This document shows positions 23,190 through 31,560 of a DNA stretch of 64,000 bases, in pieces. Numbering within the stretch: the stretch's first letter is position 1; each line of letters starts with the position of its first letter. The DNA is taken from the NCBI GenBank assembly GCA_013214575.1, contig JABSSD010000002.1:1-64000 (forward strand), in the 5' to 3' direction. The notes beneath the pieces are model-generated. The model did no database searches. It was not told the DNA's origin and saw only the letters and a list, made by a program, of their open reading frames with translations. The translations under genes and the position numbers were made by a program. The DNA comes from Paracoccaceae bacterium. GTDB taxonomy: Bacteria > Pseudomonadota > Alphaproteobacteria > Rhodobacterales > Rhodobacteraceae.

Positions 23190-24685
23190 GCTTAGCGCTG
23201 CGCCGGATTCGCGCGCCAGCCCTGCTGCGGTACGGCTCTGCCCTGCTGCCTTTGGCGCTGGGCGCGCTGTTGGCGCAGGCCCTGGCACCTGTACAGTTCC
23301 TCTGGGGCATTCCGCTGGCACTGGGGCTGATCTCGGGGCAGCTCCTGCGGGTGAACTCGGCCTGGACTGGCGCCGGGCTCGGCTGGCTCTTTGGGGTTGG
23401 CTATTTTGGCTTTGCGCTGTCCTGGATCGTCGAGCCGTTTCAGATTGATCCAGATCGGCATGCCTGGATGGCGCCGTTTGCCTTGTTGTTTCTGGCCGCC
23501 GGACTGGCGCTGTTCTGGGGGCTGGCCTTTGGGCTGGCCGCCAGAGTGCCGCAGCGCGGTCTGCGCCTGCTGGCCTTGATTGCAGCCTGGTCGCTGGCCG
23601 AGTTTGGCCGCGCCTATCTGTTCACCGGTTTGCCTTGGGCGGCCTTTGGTCAGTTCTGGATTGACAGTCCAGCCGCCGTATTGCTGCCCTGGATTGGGCC
23701 ACATGGGATTGCGATGCTGACGCTGGCGGCAGTGCTGCCGCTGGGTCTGATCCGGCAAAAACCACTGCTGGCCATTGCGCCGCTGCTGGCGACGCTGGCG
23801 CTGCTGTGGCTGCTGCCAGTGCCGCCAGCCGCAGTTTTGACGGCCAAAACGGTGCGGCTGGTGCAGCCCAACGCTCCGCAAGACCAGAAATGGCATCCCG
23901 AATATCGCTGGGGTTTTGTGCGCCGCCAATTGTCCTATACCAGCGCCCAACCGCGGCCGGATCTGATTGTCTGGCCCGAAACCGCAGTGCCGCAATTGCT
24001 CAACACGGCAGATGATATCCTGGCGGCAATTGCGGAGGCGGCGGATGGGGTTCCGGTGATCACCGGCATCCAGCGTTACCAAGACCAGCGGTATTTCAAT
24101 TCCCTGGTGGTGCTGGATGCGTCTGGGGTGCCGGGCCAGATCTACGACAAGGCCCATCTGGTGCCCTTTGGCGAATATGTGCCCTTTGGCGACGTGCTGG
24201 CGCGGTTTGGCATTACCGGTTTTGCCTCGCAAACCGGATCGGGATATGCCGCAGGGCCGGGGCCACAGATCCTGGATCTTGCGATCGGCAAAGCGCTGCC
24301 GCTGATTTGCTACGAGGCGGTGTTTCCGCAGCTGCTGAACGCGGCACCCGAGCGGGCTGATATGCTGATCCAGATCACCAACGATGCCTGGTTCGGAACC
24401 TACTCCGGTCCCTATCAGCACCTGGTGCAGGCCCGGATGCGGGCGGCTGAACAGGGCTTGCCGATGATCCGGGTGGCCAATACCGGTGTCTCGGCGATGA
24501 TCGACGGCCATGGCCGCATCCGCGAGAGCCTGCCTTTGGGCGAGGCGGGTTTTGTCGATGCGAGGTTGCCGCAACCGCTGCCGCCAACCCTGTATAGCCG
24601 CACCGGCGATCTGCCTGTCTTTGTGCTGTTGCTGCTGCTGGTTGGCTTAGTCGTGATGACACAAAGGCGTCATCGGGCATTCTAA
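23186..24685 (+). CDS. lnt: Apolipoprotein N-acyltransferase
   Basis: Lnt transfers the third acyl chain to the N-terminal cysteine of lipoproteins in the inner membrane. The 499-residue protein has N-terminal hydrophobic helices and a periplasmic nitrilase-like domain. The catalytic Glu is in IVWPETAVPQ, Lys in YDKAHLVPFGEYVPFG and Cys in PLICYEAVFPQ. Conserved TNDAWFG and RAAEQGLPMIRVANTG follow, and a last TM helix sits at the C-terminus (FVLLLLLVGLVV). The GTG start overlaps the stop of the CBS-domain gene. Downstream is the SAM/SAH riboswitch of metK. Confidence 0.95.
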   Translation: MSLALRRIRAPALLRYGSALLPLALGALLAQALAPVQFLWGIPLALGLISGQLLRVNSAWTGAGLGWLFGVGYFGFALSWIVEPFQIDPDRHAWMAPFALLFLAAGLALFWGLAFGLAARVPQRGLRLLALIAAWSLAEFGRAYLFTGLPWAAFGQFWIDSPAAVLLPWIGPHGIAMLTLAAVLPLGLIRQKPLLAIAPLLATLALLWLLPVPPAAVLTAKTVRLVQPNAPQDQKWHPEYRWGFVRRQLSYTSAQPRPDLIVWPETAVPQLLNTADDILAAIAEAADGVPVITGIQRYQDQRYFNSLVVLDASGVPGQIYDKAHLVPFGEYVPFGDVLARFGITGFASQTGSGYAAGPGPQILDLAIGKALPLICYEAVFPQLLNAAPERADMLIQITNDAWFGTYSGPYQHLVQARMRAAEQGLPMIRVANTGVSAMIDGHGRIRESLPLGEAGFVDARLPQPLPPTLYSRTGDLPVFVLLLLLVGLVVMTQRRHRAF

Positions 24686-24751
24686 CGGGCGCTTAACCTT
24701 TGCCGGATAGTGATTGACCACCGCTCAAAGGGCGCGTATTTCAACCCGATA

Positions 24752-24799
24752 CCCACCACAACGGCTTCCTGACGTGGTAGGCGAACCCCACTGGAGCAC
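24752..24799 (+). promoter_or_regulatory. SAM/SAH riboswitch controlling metK
   Basis: The leader contains CCAC-AACGGCTTCCTGAC-GTGG (24756-24777), a short spacer, then TGGAGCA (24792-24798) 5 nt before the metK ATG. As I recall the Rhodobacterales SAM/SAH motif, this is its conserved core: CCAC/GTGG forms P1, and GGAGCA, which includes the ribosome site, enters the pseudoknot. Ligand binding would hide the ribosome site and lower MetK synthesis. The motif family is restricted to Rhodobacterales, which supports the taxonomic placement. Confidence 0.9.
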
Positions 24800-24803
24800 T
24801 TTC

Positions 24804-25985
24804 ATGACCCGTAAGAACTATATCTTCACTTCGGAATCCGTTTCCGAAGGCCATCCGGACAAGGTCTGCGACCGCATCTCGGATGCTGTTCTGGATGCCT
24901 TTCTGGCCGAAGAACCCGAGGCCCGCGTCGCGGCTGAGACCTTTGCAACCACCAACCGTGTGATCATTGGCGGTGAGGTCGGCCTCTCCGACCAGGACAA
25001 ACTGCACGATTACATGGGCCGCATCGAAGACATCACCCGCGCCTGTATCAAAGACATTGGATATGAACAGGAAAAGTTCCACCACGAAACGGTGGAAATA
25101 ACCAACCTGCTGCACGAGCAATCGGCCCATATTGCCCAGGGTGTCGATGCCTCAGGCGACAAAGACGAAGGGGCCGGCGATCAGGGCATCATGTTCGGCT
25201 ATGCCACCACGGAAACCCCGGAACTGATGCCAGCCCCGATCCAGTATGCCCATGCGATCCTGCGGCGTCTGGCCGAAGTGCGCAAGGATGGCAGCGAGCC
25301 GGCGCTTGGCCCCGATGCCAAATCGCAGCTGTCGGTGATCTATGAAGACGGCAAACCGGTTGGCGTCAGCTCGGTTGTGTTGTCGACGCAGCATCTGGAC
25401 GAAACCCTGACCTCGACCGATATTCGCGCCCTGGTGACGCCCTATATCACCGAGGTGCTGCCCGAAGGCTGGCTGACCGAAGCCACCCAGTGGCACGTCA
25501 ACCCAACCGGCAAATTTGTCATCGGCGGCCCCGATGGCGATGCTGGCCTGACCGGACGCAAGATCATCGTCGATACCTATGGCGGCGCTGCACCCCATGG
25601 CGGCGGCGCCTTCTCGGGCAAAGATCCGACCAAGGTTGACCGTTCGGCGGCCTATGCTGCCCGCTATCTGGCAAAGAACGTGGTTGCCGCCGGTCTGGCC
25701 GAACGCTGCACCATTCAGCTGTCTTATGCCATTGGCGTCTCCAGACCGTTGTCGATCTATGCTGACATGCATGGCACTGGCGAAGTGGCGCCCGCTGCCC
25801 TTGAGCGGGCCATCGACCAGGTGATGGACCTGACGCCGCGCGGCATCCGCCAGCATCTGGCTCTGAACCGGCCAATCTACCAGCGCACCGCAGCTTATGG
25901 TCACTTTGGCCGCGCGCCCGAGGCCGACGGTGGCTTTAGCTGGGAAAAGACAGATCTGATCGAGGCCCTGAGAAAATCACTTTGA
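24804..25985 (+). CDS. metK: S-adenosylmethionine synthetase
   Basis: MetK makes SAM from methionine and ATP. The 393-residue protein carries the family motifs [12 protein letters not shown] near the start, [12 protein letters not shown] (the hexapeptide GAGDQG) and [20 protein letters not shown] chose the ATG at 24804 ([16 protein letters not shown]) over the open-frame start 90 nt upstream, which would place coding sequence across the riboswitch. GGAG at 24793-24796 is the ribosome site and part of the riboswitch. The gene ends in a strong terminator at 26006-26033. Confidence 0.98.
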   Translation: MTRKNYIFTSESVSEGHPDKVCDRISDAVLDAFLAEEPEARVAAETFATTNRVIIGGEVGLSDQDKLHDYMGRIEDITRACIKDIGYEQEKFHHETVEITNLLHEQSAHIAQGVDASGDKDEGAGDQGIMFGYATTETPELMPAPIQYAHAILRRLAEVRKDGSEPALGPDAKSQLSVIYEDGKPVGVSSVVLSTQHLDETLTSTDIRALVTPYITEVLPEGWLTEATQWHVNPTGKFVIGGPDGDAGLTGRKIIVDTYGGAAPHGGGAFSGKDPTKVDRSAAYAARYLAKNVVAAGLAERCTIQLSYAIGVSRPLSIYADMHGTGEVAPAALERAIDQVMDLTPRGIRQHLALNRPIYQRTAAYGHFGRAPEADGGFSWEKTDLIEALRKSL

Positions 25986-26005
25986 TCTCAATTCCCTGAA
26001 GATTG

Positions 26006-26033
26006 AAAAGGCGGGCCAGGTGTCCGCCTTTTT
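26006..26033 (+). terminator. Intrinsic terminator of metK
   Basis: AAAAGGCGG (26006-26014) pairs with CCGCCTTTT (26024-26032) and is followed by further T residues. It lies 21 nt after the metK stop. Confidence 0.92.
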
Positions 26034-26137
26034 GTTGTTCAGTGTTCCGGTATTTCATCCGCGCTATTTGAGTGTTGGACAGCGTCAGGATCTGAGCCTA
26101 GCATTCTGCCTGCAGCCATCCCCTGTCTGGAGCGCCA

Positions 26138-26788
26138 ATGTTTCGTTTTGTTATAGCCGGATTTCTATGTGTTCTGGCGCTGCCCCTGGCCGCCAAAGGC
26201 CCCAAGCCCGAGAAATTCTCTATCGAGGGGCAGGTGCTGATCTATGACACCGAAACACAGGGTTTGGACAAAGATGCCGAGATGACAGTCGATGACATCG
26301 AGGCTTTGAAAGACATGTTGCACAAGCACCCTGATGTGACCGAACTGCGACTGAACAGCAGTGGCGGCAGCGTCTTCGCAGGTGAGGAAATGGCATGGAT
26401 CGTCATGGGCTTTGGGCTCGACACCACGGTCTCGGGGGAATGTGTCAGCGCCTGTGTGGATCTGTTCCTGGCCGGCAGCAGACGCAGAATGACCTTGGGG
26501 TCAAAAATGGGCTTTCATCAGCGACGTTGGGCACCCAGGTCAGTCAAAAGCTACTATGAAAACTGGAAGGAAGACGAGGGCTGGAAGACGCCGTTTGATT
26601 TTGGCAGTTGGATCTATGAGGACACCCAGACCGAGATCTATCAGCATCTCAGCTATCTGGTCGACCGGGGTGTCGATGCCGGCTTTGCAATCGAAACGCT
26701 GCGGGTTGATTCGGGCGGGGAATGGTACCCCTCGCGATTGAAATTGATCGCCGCTGGCGTGCTGCGCGAAGATCCGGTGGCGCACTGA
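26138..26788 (+). CDS. Periplasmic ClpP/crotonase-fold protein (COG3904-like)
   Basis: A 216-residue exported protein. The signal peptide is FVIAGFLCVLALPLAAKG (residues about 4-21). The body resembles the ClpP-like periplasmic proteins of COG3904: LRLNSSGGSVFAGEEMAWIV corresponds to the oxyanion-hole glycines, VSGECVSACVDLFLAGSRR to the segment with the putative nucleophilic serine, and MGFHQ to the expected catalytic histidine. A later helix-rich part is family-like. Whether it is an active peptidase is unproven. Cysteines in GECVSAC could form a disulfide. It stands alone between the metK terminator and trmB. Confidence 0.8.
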   Translation: MFRFVIAGFLCVLALPLAAKGPKPEKFSIEGQVLIYDTETQGLDKDAEMTVDDIEALKDMLHKHPDVTELRLNSSGGSVFAGEEMAWIVMGFGLDTTVSGECVSACVDLFLAGSRRRMTLGSKMGFHQRRWAPRSVKSYYENWKEDEGWKTPFDFGSWIYEDTQTEIYQHLSYLVDRGVDAGFAIETLRVDSGGEWYPSRLKLIAAGVLREDPVAH

Positions 26789-26875
26789 GCCGACCGCTGT
26801 GACTTGACCCGGCTGGGCAGGTGCGGCACAGGGACTGCCAATATTGCCGCTGCGGCCCAACAGGAAACCTGCCAG

Positions 26876-27643
26876 ATGTCCGACGATCAGATCCCCAGTG
26901 ATACATCCAGTGATACATCCAGTGACATGCCCACCGGCGTGGGCCATCAAAGCGGTGCCCCCTGGCGCAATTTTTATGGCCGCTTCAAAGGCAAGACGCT
27001 AAAGCCCAACCAGAAGGTCTATCTGGACGAGGATCTGGATGCCCTCAGCCCCGGCGCCGTCACCTGGGAGGAAAACCCTGACCGCACCAATCTGGATCTG
27101 CAGGCGCTGTTTGGCGGCCGTGATACCTGGCTTGAGGTTGGTTTTGGCGGCGGCGAGCATCTGGTGCATCAGGCTCTCAACAACCCCGATGTGGGGATTA
27201 TCGGAGCCGAGCCCTACGTCAACGGCATCGCCACATTGCTGGGTAAGATCCGCCAATCCGAATGTGACAATATCGCCGTTCACCCCGGCGATGCCCGTGA
27301 TCTGATGGATGTGCTGCCCAAGGCGTCGATCGCGCGCGCCTTTCTGTTGTATCCCGACCCCTGGCCCAAATCCCGCCACCACCGCCGCCGCTTTGTGACC
27401 CAGGAACATCTGGAGCCACTGGCGCAGGTGCTAAAGCCCGGTGCCATCTTCCGGGTGGCCACAGATATTCCCGACTATGTGCGCCAAACGCTTGAGGAAG
27501 TTCCAAAAGCCGGATTTGAACGGCTGACCGTCGAGGGCGAGGACTGGCATCAGCCCTGGAGCGACTGGCTGTCGACACGATACGAGAAAAAAGCCCTGCG
27601 CGAGGGGCGCAAGCCGCATTACCTGACTTTCAAACGCCTTTGA
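26876..27643 (+). CDS. trmB: tRNA (guanine-N7-)-methyltransferase
   Basis: TrmB methylates G46 of tRNAs using SAM. The 255-residue protein has the SAM-binding loop WLEVGFGGGEHLVHQ, then IIGAEPYVNGIA, NIAVHPGDARDLM and the family signature YPDPWPKSRHHRRRFV. The start ATG 26876 has AGGAAA about 12 nt upstream; the longer open frame begins without a ribosome site. The N-terminus contains a 12-bp tandem repeat coding SDTS twice, a variable tail ahead of the conserved fold. The gene could be co-transcribed with the amidohydrolase 50 nt downstream. Confidence 0.95.
   Translation: MSDDQIPSDTSSDTSSDMPTGVGHQSGAPWRNFYGRFKGKTLKPNQKVYLDEDLDALSPGAVTWEENPDRTNLDLQALFGGRDTWLEVGFGGGEHLVHQALNNPDVGIIGAEPYVNGIATLLGKIRQSECDNIAVHPGDARDLMDVLPKASIARAFLLYPDPWPKSRHHRRRFVTQEHLEPLAQVLKPGAIFRVATDIPDYVRQTLEEVPKAGFERLTVEGEDWHQPWSDWLSTRYEKKALREGRKPHYLTFKRL
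26897..26927 (+). repeat. 12-bp tandem repeat in the trmB N-terminus
   Basis: AGTGATACATCC occurs twice in a row (26897-26908, 26909-26920), and a degraded third copy begins AGTGACA. It codes SDTS-SDTS-SDM in a region ahead of the conserved methyltransferase fold. Confidence 0.8.
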
Positions 27644-27692
27644 TTTGCGATCCTGGCATGTCATGCTGATCCCATATTGTAAGGGGTTTTTC

Positions 27693-28784
27693 ATGTCAGA
27701 TATTCGCATCACCAATTGTCACATCCATACGTTTACCTCGCAGCATGTTCCACGGAACTTTCCGTTCCCGGCGGTCCGGTTTCTGCGCAGGGAACCGGGG
27801 CTGGTCAAAAAACTGGCCAGGGGGCTGCGGTTCATTGGCCAGGAACATCTGTCGGACCAAGTGCGCAGATTACATCAGTTTATGATCCAGGGATCATTGC
27901 CGAGCCAGGCGCAGATCCTGTCGGATGTGGTCAGTCACTATCCGCATGATACACGGTTTGTGGTGCTGCCGATGGATATGCAACAGATCGGTCGCGGCCC
28001 GGTGCCGGTGGGGCTGAAAGACCAGCATGATGAACTGGCCCGGTTGCGGGACGAGGCCAACCCGCCGGGCTCTATCTTGCCCTTTGCCACCGTTGATCCG
28101 CGTGACGAAGGCAGTATTCAGGAATGCCTGCGCGCCATAAACGAGCTGGGATTTCGCGGATTGAAGATCTACCCACGGCTTGGGTTTGCACCGGATCACC
28201 CGGTTCTGATGCAGCGGATCTATCCGCGCGTGGCGCAGTTGGGGCTGCCCGTCATGACCCATTGTTCCCGCGGCGGGGTGCAGGGCAAAGAGGTCTGCGA
28301 CTACACCGGCGATGGGTTCACGAGGCCCTATGCCTATCGCTCCGTTTTGCACCAGTTCCCGCAGTTGCGCCTGTGTCTGGCTCATTTTGGCGGTCAGGCG
28401 GATTGGAGAGCCTACCTCAATGCCAGCGAAACCCGCGGTCGGGAAAACTGGATGGAGCAGATCCGTGATATGATCGGCGGCGGCCAATACGCCAACCTGT
28501 GGACCGATATTTCCTACACCCTGTTCCAATTTGAGGATTTCGCGCCGATCCTGCGGCTGTTGCTGAGCGGCGAAGGGGACGCCAGCCAAAGACTGCGCCG
28601 GCGGGTTTTGTTTGGATCAGACTTCTACATGACCCGGCAGGAAGAGCTGAGCGAACGGGCAGTCAGCATCCGCTTGCGTGTCGCTTTGGGCGAGGCTCTG
28701 TTCAGGCAGATCGCGCAAATCAACCCCGAAGTCTGGCTGGATGAACGTGCAGAGGATAAATCGCTCTGGACCGGGCAGGGGTGA
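27693..28784 (+). CDS. Amidohydrolase-family protein
   Basis: A 363-residue TIM-barrel metal-dependent hydrolase of the amidohydrolase_2 type. The metal-binding HxH is near the start (TNCHIHTF). Further motifs are LPFATVDPRDEG, GFRGLKIYPRLG, VMTHCSRGG with the barrel histidine, LCLAHFGGQ, and VLFGSDFYM with the last-strand aspartate. The start MSDIRITNCHIH at 27693 has AAGGGG upstream and is preferred to the open frame 48 nt earlier. The substrate is unknown; relatives act as decarboxylases or lactonases. It lies between trmB and aroA with no obvious metabolic link to either. Confidence 0.85.
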   Translation: MSDIRITNCHIHTFTSQHVPRNFPFPAVRFLRREPGLVKKLARGLRFIGQEHLSDQVRRLHQFMIQGSLPSQAQILSDVVSHYPHDTRFVVLPMDMQQIGRGPVPVGLKDQHDELARLRDEANPPGSILPFATVDPRDEGSIQECLRAINELGFRGLKIYPRLGFAPDHPVLMQRIYPRVAQLGLPVMTHCSRGGVQGKEVCDYTGDGFTRPYAYRSVLHQFPQLRLCLAHFGGQADWRAYLNASETRGRENWMEQIRDMIGGGQYANLWTDISYTLFQFEDFAPILRLLLSGEGDASQRLRRRVLFGSDFYMTRQEELSERAVSIRLRVALGEALFRQIAQINPEVWLDERAEDKSLWTGQG

Positions 28785-28827
28785 TTGGGTAGGAAAATGA
28801 TAACGCTCGCATAAGGAAAGTTTTTGT

Positions 28828-30174
28828 ATGTCTGGACACGGCACGCCCACCCCTATGACCTCAAACCGCTGCGGCCCGCTGAGCGGGGTGGCCGAAGTTC
28901 CCGGCGACAAGTCGATTTCGCACCGCTCGCTTATTCTTGGGGCGATGGCGATTGGCGAGACCAAGATCACCGGACTGCTTGAGGGCGAGGATGTGCTGGA
29001 CACCGCCAAGGCGATGCAGGCCTTTGGCGCCGAGGTGGTGAACCACGGTGGCGGCAGCTGGTCGGTGTTTGGCGTAGGCGTTGGCGGCTTTGCCGAGCCG
29101 GGCAATGTGATCGACTGCGGCAATTCGGGCACCGGTGTGCGGCTGATCATGGGCGCGATGGCGACCCAGCCGATCACCGCCACCTTTACCGGCGATGCCA
29201 GCCTGAATGGCCGCCCGATGGCTCGCGTCACTGATCCGCTGGCGCTGTTTGGGGCGCAGACCGTTGGCCGCAAGGGCGGCCGTCTGCCGATGACCATCGT
29301 CGGCGCCGCTGATCCGGTGCCGGTGCGCTATGTGGTGCCAGTGCCCTCGGCGCAGGTGAAATCGGCGATGCTGCTGGCCGGGCTGAACGCGCCGGGCAAA
29401 ACCGTCATCATTGAAAAAGAGGCCACCCGCGATCATTCTGAACGGATGCTGGCGGGGTTTGGCGCTGAGATCACTGTTGAGGAGACCAATGAGGGCCGGG
29501 TGATCACCCTGACCGGCCGCCCCGAGTTGAAGCCGCAGGTGATTGTGGTGCCGCGCGATCCCTCTAGCGCCGCCTTTCCGGTTTGCGCTGCAATCATCAC
29601 CCCGGGATCTGATGTGCTGGTGCCCGGCATTGGGTTGAACCCAACCCGGGCCGGGTTGTTCACCACCCTGCGCGACATGGGGGCCGATCTGACCTATGAA
29701 AATGAACGTACCGAAGGCGGCGAACCCGTGGCCGATCTGCGCGCCCGCTATTCGCCCAATATGAAGGGTATCGAGGTGCCGCCCCACCGTGCGGCCTCGA
29801 TGATCGACGAATACCCGGTGCTGTCTGTGGTGGCCGCCTTTGCCACCGGCGACACCCTGATGGCAGGCGTCAAGGAACTGCGGGTCAAGGAAAGCGACCG
29901 CATCGACGCCATGGCCAAGGGGCTGCGGGCCTGCGGTGTGAGTGTCGATGAGGGCGAGGATTGGTGGCAGGTCACCGGTCTGGGCCCCGAAGGAGTGCCG
30001 GGCGGCGCCACCTGTGCCAGCGAGCTGGATCACCGCATCGCGATGGCCTTTATGGTGCTGGGCATGGCGGCGCAAAACCCGGTCACGGTGGATGACGGAG
30101 GCCCAATTTCCACCTCGTTCCCGATTTTTGAACCGCTAATGGGCGCTCTGGGTGCCAAGTTGAGCCACGGCTGA
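28828..30174 (+). CDS. aroA: 3-phosphoshikimate 1-carboxyvinyltransferase (EPSP synthase)
   Basis: AroA joins shikimate-3-phosphate and phosphoenolpyruvate in the sixth step of chorismate synthesis. The 448-residue protein has [47 protein letters not shown] and [12 protein letters not shown]. An alanine lies in the loop around GNSGTGVRL, so this resembles class II alphaproteobacterial enzymes, but I did not assign glyphosate sensitivity. AAGGAAAG precedes the ATG. Its stop overlaps the ATG of the next gene (TGATG), beginning a run aroA - membrane protein - cmk of overlapping genes. Confidence 0.96.
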   Translation: MSGHGTPTPMTSNRCGPLSGVAEVPGDKSISHRSLILGAMAIGETKITGLLEGEDVLDTAKAMQAFGAEVVNHGGGSWSVFGVGVGGFAEPGNVIDCGNSGTGVRLIMGAMATQPITATFTGDASLNGRPMARVTDPLALFGAQTVGRKGGRLPMTIVGAADPVPVRYVVPVPSAQVKSAMLLAGLNAPGKTVIIEKEATRDHSERMLAGFGAEITVEETNEGRVITLTGRPELKPQVIVVPRDPSSAAFPVCAAIITPGSDVLVPGIGLNPTRAGLFTTLRDMGADLTYENERTEGGEPVADLRARYSPNMKGIEVPPHRAASMIDEYPVLSVVAAFATGDTLMAGVKELRVKESDRIDAMAKGLRACGVSVDEGEDWWQVTGLGPEGVPGGATCASELDHRIAMAFMVLGMAAQNPVTVDDGGPISTSFPIFEPLMGALGAKLSHG

Positions 30175-30695
30175 TGCGTGCCCGGCAAAAATACCGTCAG
30201 ATATATTGGGGCGTCTTCGCAGCCGCCCTGGGCGTTTACGTCACCATGATCGTCTGGACCCTGCCGGGCATTTCGCAATCCGCAGGTGGTTTGCTGCCCT
30301 TTGATCTGCGCCCGATGGGGTATTCCGCTGATGAGGCGCGTGCCTTTCTGGCCGCTTTGGGCACCGAAGGACATGCGCTTTACACCGGGCCACAACGGCT
30401 GTTGGATATGGCCTATCCGGCGCTTCTGGGCTTTGTGCTGATCGGCGCGCTGCGGCATTTCTATGCCAAGGGTTGGCTGCTGAGCTTACTGGTCTTTGTC
30501 GCGCTGGCCGGTATGGGGGCCGATTACCTGGAAAACATGCGGGTGGCGCTGCTGCTGGCAGGCGATACCAGTGATCTGGCCATTGCCGCAGCGTCTCGTT
30601 CTACTGTGATGAAATCCGTCCTGACCTCCGTTGCCACGCTGGCTGTGCTGGCGGGCCTGATCGGCGCGACATGGCGACGTTGGAGGCGCAAATGA
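30174..30695 (+). CDS. Small polytopic membrane protein of unknown function
   Basis: A 173-residue protein with about four TM helices: [20 protein letters not shown] near the N-terminus, a helix around [35 protein letters not shown], and a last one around [15 protein letters not shown] before a basic tail (RRWRRK). I do not recognise the family. It is wedged between aroA and cmk, overlapping both (TGATG with aroA, ATGA with cmk), so it belongs to their operon. The hydrophilic loop between helices 1 and 2 ([20 protein letters not shown]) looks conserved in character. Confidence 0.8.
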   Translation: MRARQKYRQIYWGVFAAALGVYVTMIVWTLPGISQSAGGLLPFDLRPMGYSADEARAFLAALGTEGHALYTGPQRLLDMAYPALLGFVLIGALRHFYAKGWLLSLLVFVALAGMGADYLENMRVALLLAGDTSDLAIAAASRSTVMKSVLTSVATLAVLAGLIGATWRRWRRK

Positions 30696-31303
30696 CTGAC
30701 ATCTTCACCATTGCAATCGACGGGCCAGCGGCAGCGGGCAAGGGCACCATCTCCAAGGCGATTGCCGCCCGGTTTGGCTTTGCCCATCTGGATACCGGCT
30801 TGCTGTACCGCGCCGTTGGGGCGCGGGTTTTGGCGGGCGCAGACCCCATTGAGGCCGCCAAGAGCCTGCAGGCGCAGGACATGGAGCGCGACGATCTGCG
30901 CAGTGCCGAAGTTGCGCAAGCGGCGTCCAAAGTGGCAGTAATTGCCGAAGTGCGCGCCGCACTGGTGGATTTCCAGCGCGCCTTTGCCCGTCGCGCCGGT
31001 GGCGCGGTGCTGGATGGGCGCGATATTGGCACGGTGATTTGCCCCAACGCCGAAGTTAAGCTCTATGTCACCGCCAGCGCCGAAGTGCGCGCCGGGCGGC
31101 GGTTCAAGGAACTGACGGGCAAGGGCGAGGCGACCTCGCTGGAAACGGTACTGGCTGATGTAAAGGCGCGCGATGCGCGCGACATGAACCGCGCCGAGGC
31201 GCCGCTGAAGCCGGCAGCAGATGCGGTGGTGATCGACACCAGTGAGCTGAGCATTGAGCAGGCGTTGCAGATTGCCCTGACTGAAATTTCAGCCCTGAAA
31301 TAG
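30692..31303 (+). CDS. cmk: Cytidylate kinase
   Basis: Cmk phosphorylates CMP and dCMP. The 203-residue protein has the P-loop [18 protein letters not shown], then [33 protein letters not shown] is the family's DGRDIGT motif, followed by the lid-type basic segment [14 protein letters not shown]. The ATG overlaps the stop of the membrane-protein gene (ATGA), so I use 30692 and not the ATG 21 nt upstream. It precedes rpsA, the classical cmk-rpsA-ihfB order. Confidence 0.95.
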   Translation: MTDIFTIAIDGPAAAGKGTISKAIAARFGFAHLDTGLLYRAVGARVLAGADPIEAAKSLQAQDMERDDLRSAEVAQAASKVAVIAEVRAALVDFQRAFARRAGGAVLDGRDIGTVICPNAEVKLYVTASAEVRAGRRFKELTGKGEATSLETVLADVKARDARDMNRAEAPLKPAADAVVIDTSELSIEQALQIALTEISALK

Positions 31304-31424
31304 TCACGCCAATTCATTTGACTAGGTCCAACCGGCTTTATTGCGGCTTGCGCCAGCAAGAGAATCCGCTTATTAAACGCGCTGTCAGTATAGAGGCGGT
31401 TAACGCACACACGGCATTTTGAGC

Positions 31425-31460
31425 AGGGCTGGGGTTTCCTCCGGCCCTTTGTGTTTGTTT
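31425..31460 (+). terminator. Hairpin in the cmk-rpsA spacer (terminator or S1 leader element)
   Basis: AGGGCTGG (31425-31432) pairs with CCGGCCCT (31441-31448, one G-T pair) around an 8-nt loop, followed by TTGTGTTTGTTTG. It could end the cmk transcript or act as an attenuator of rpsA, whose leader extends to 31560. Confidence 0.5.
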
Positions 31461-31560
31461 GCTCAGACCGACTGTGCGGCGTCCATATTGACCAAACCCC
31501 AAGACCGGCGGAGACAACCGCACGGCCAGAAAACAAATGTAAAAGGAAACATGAGACCTC

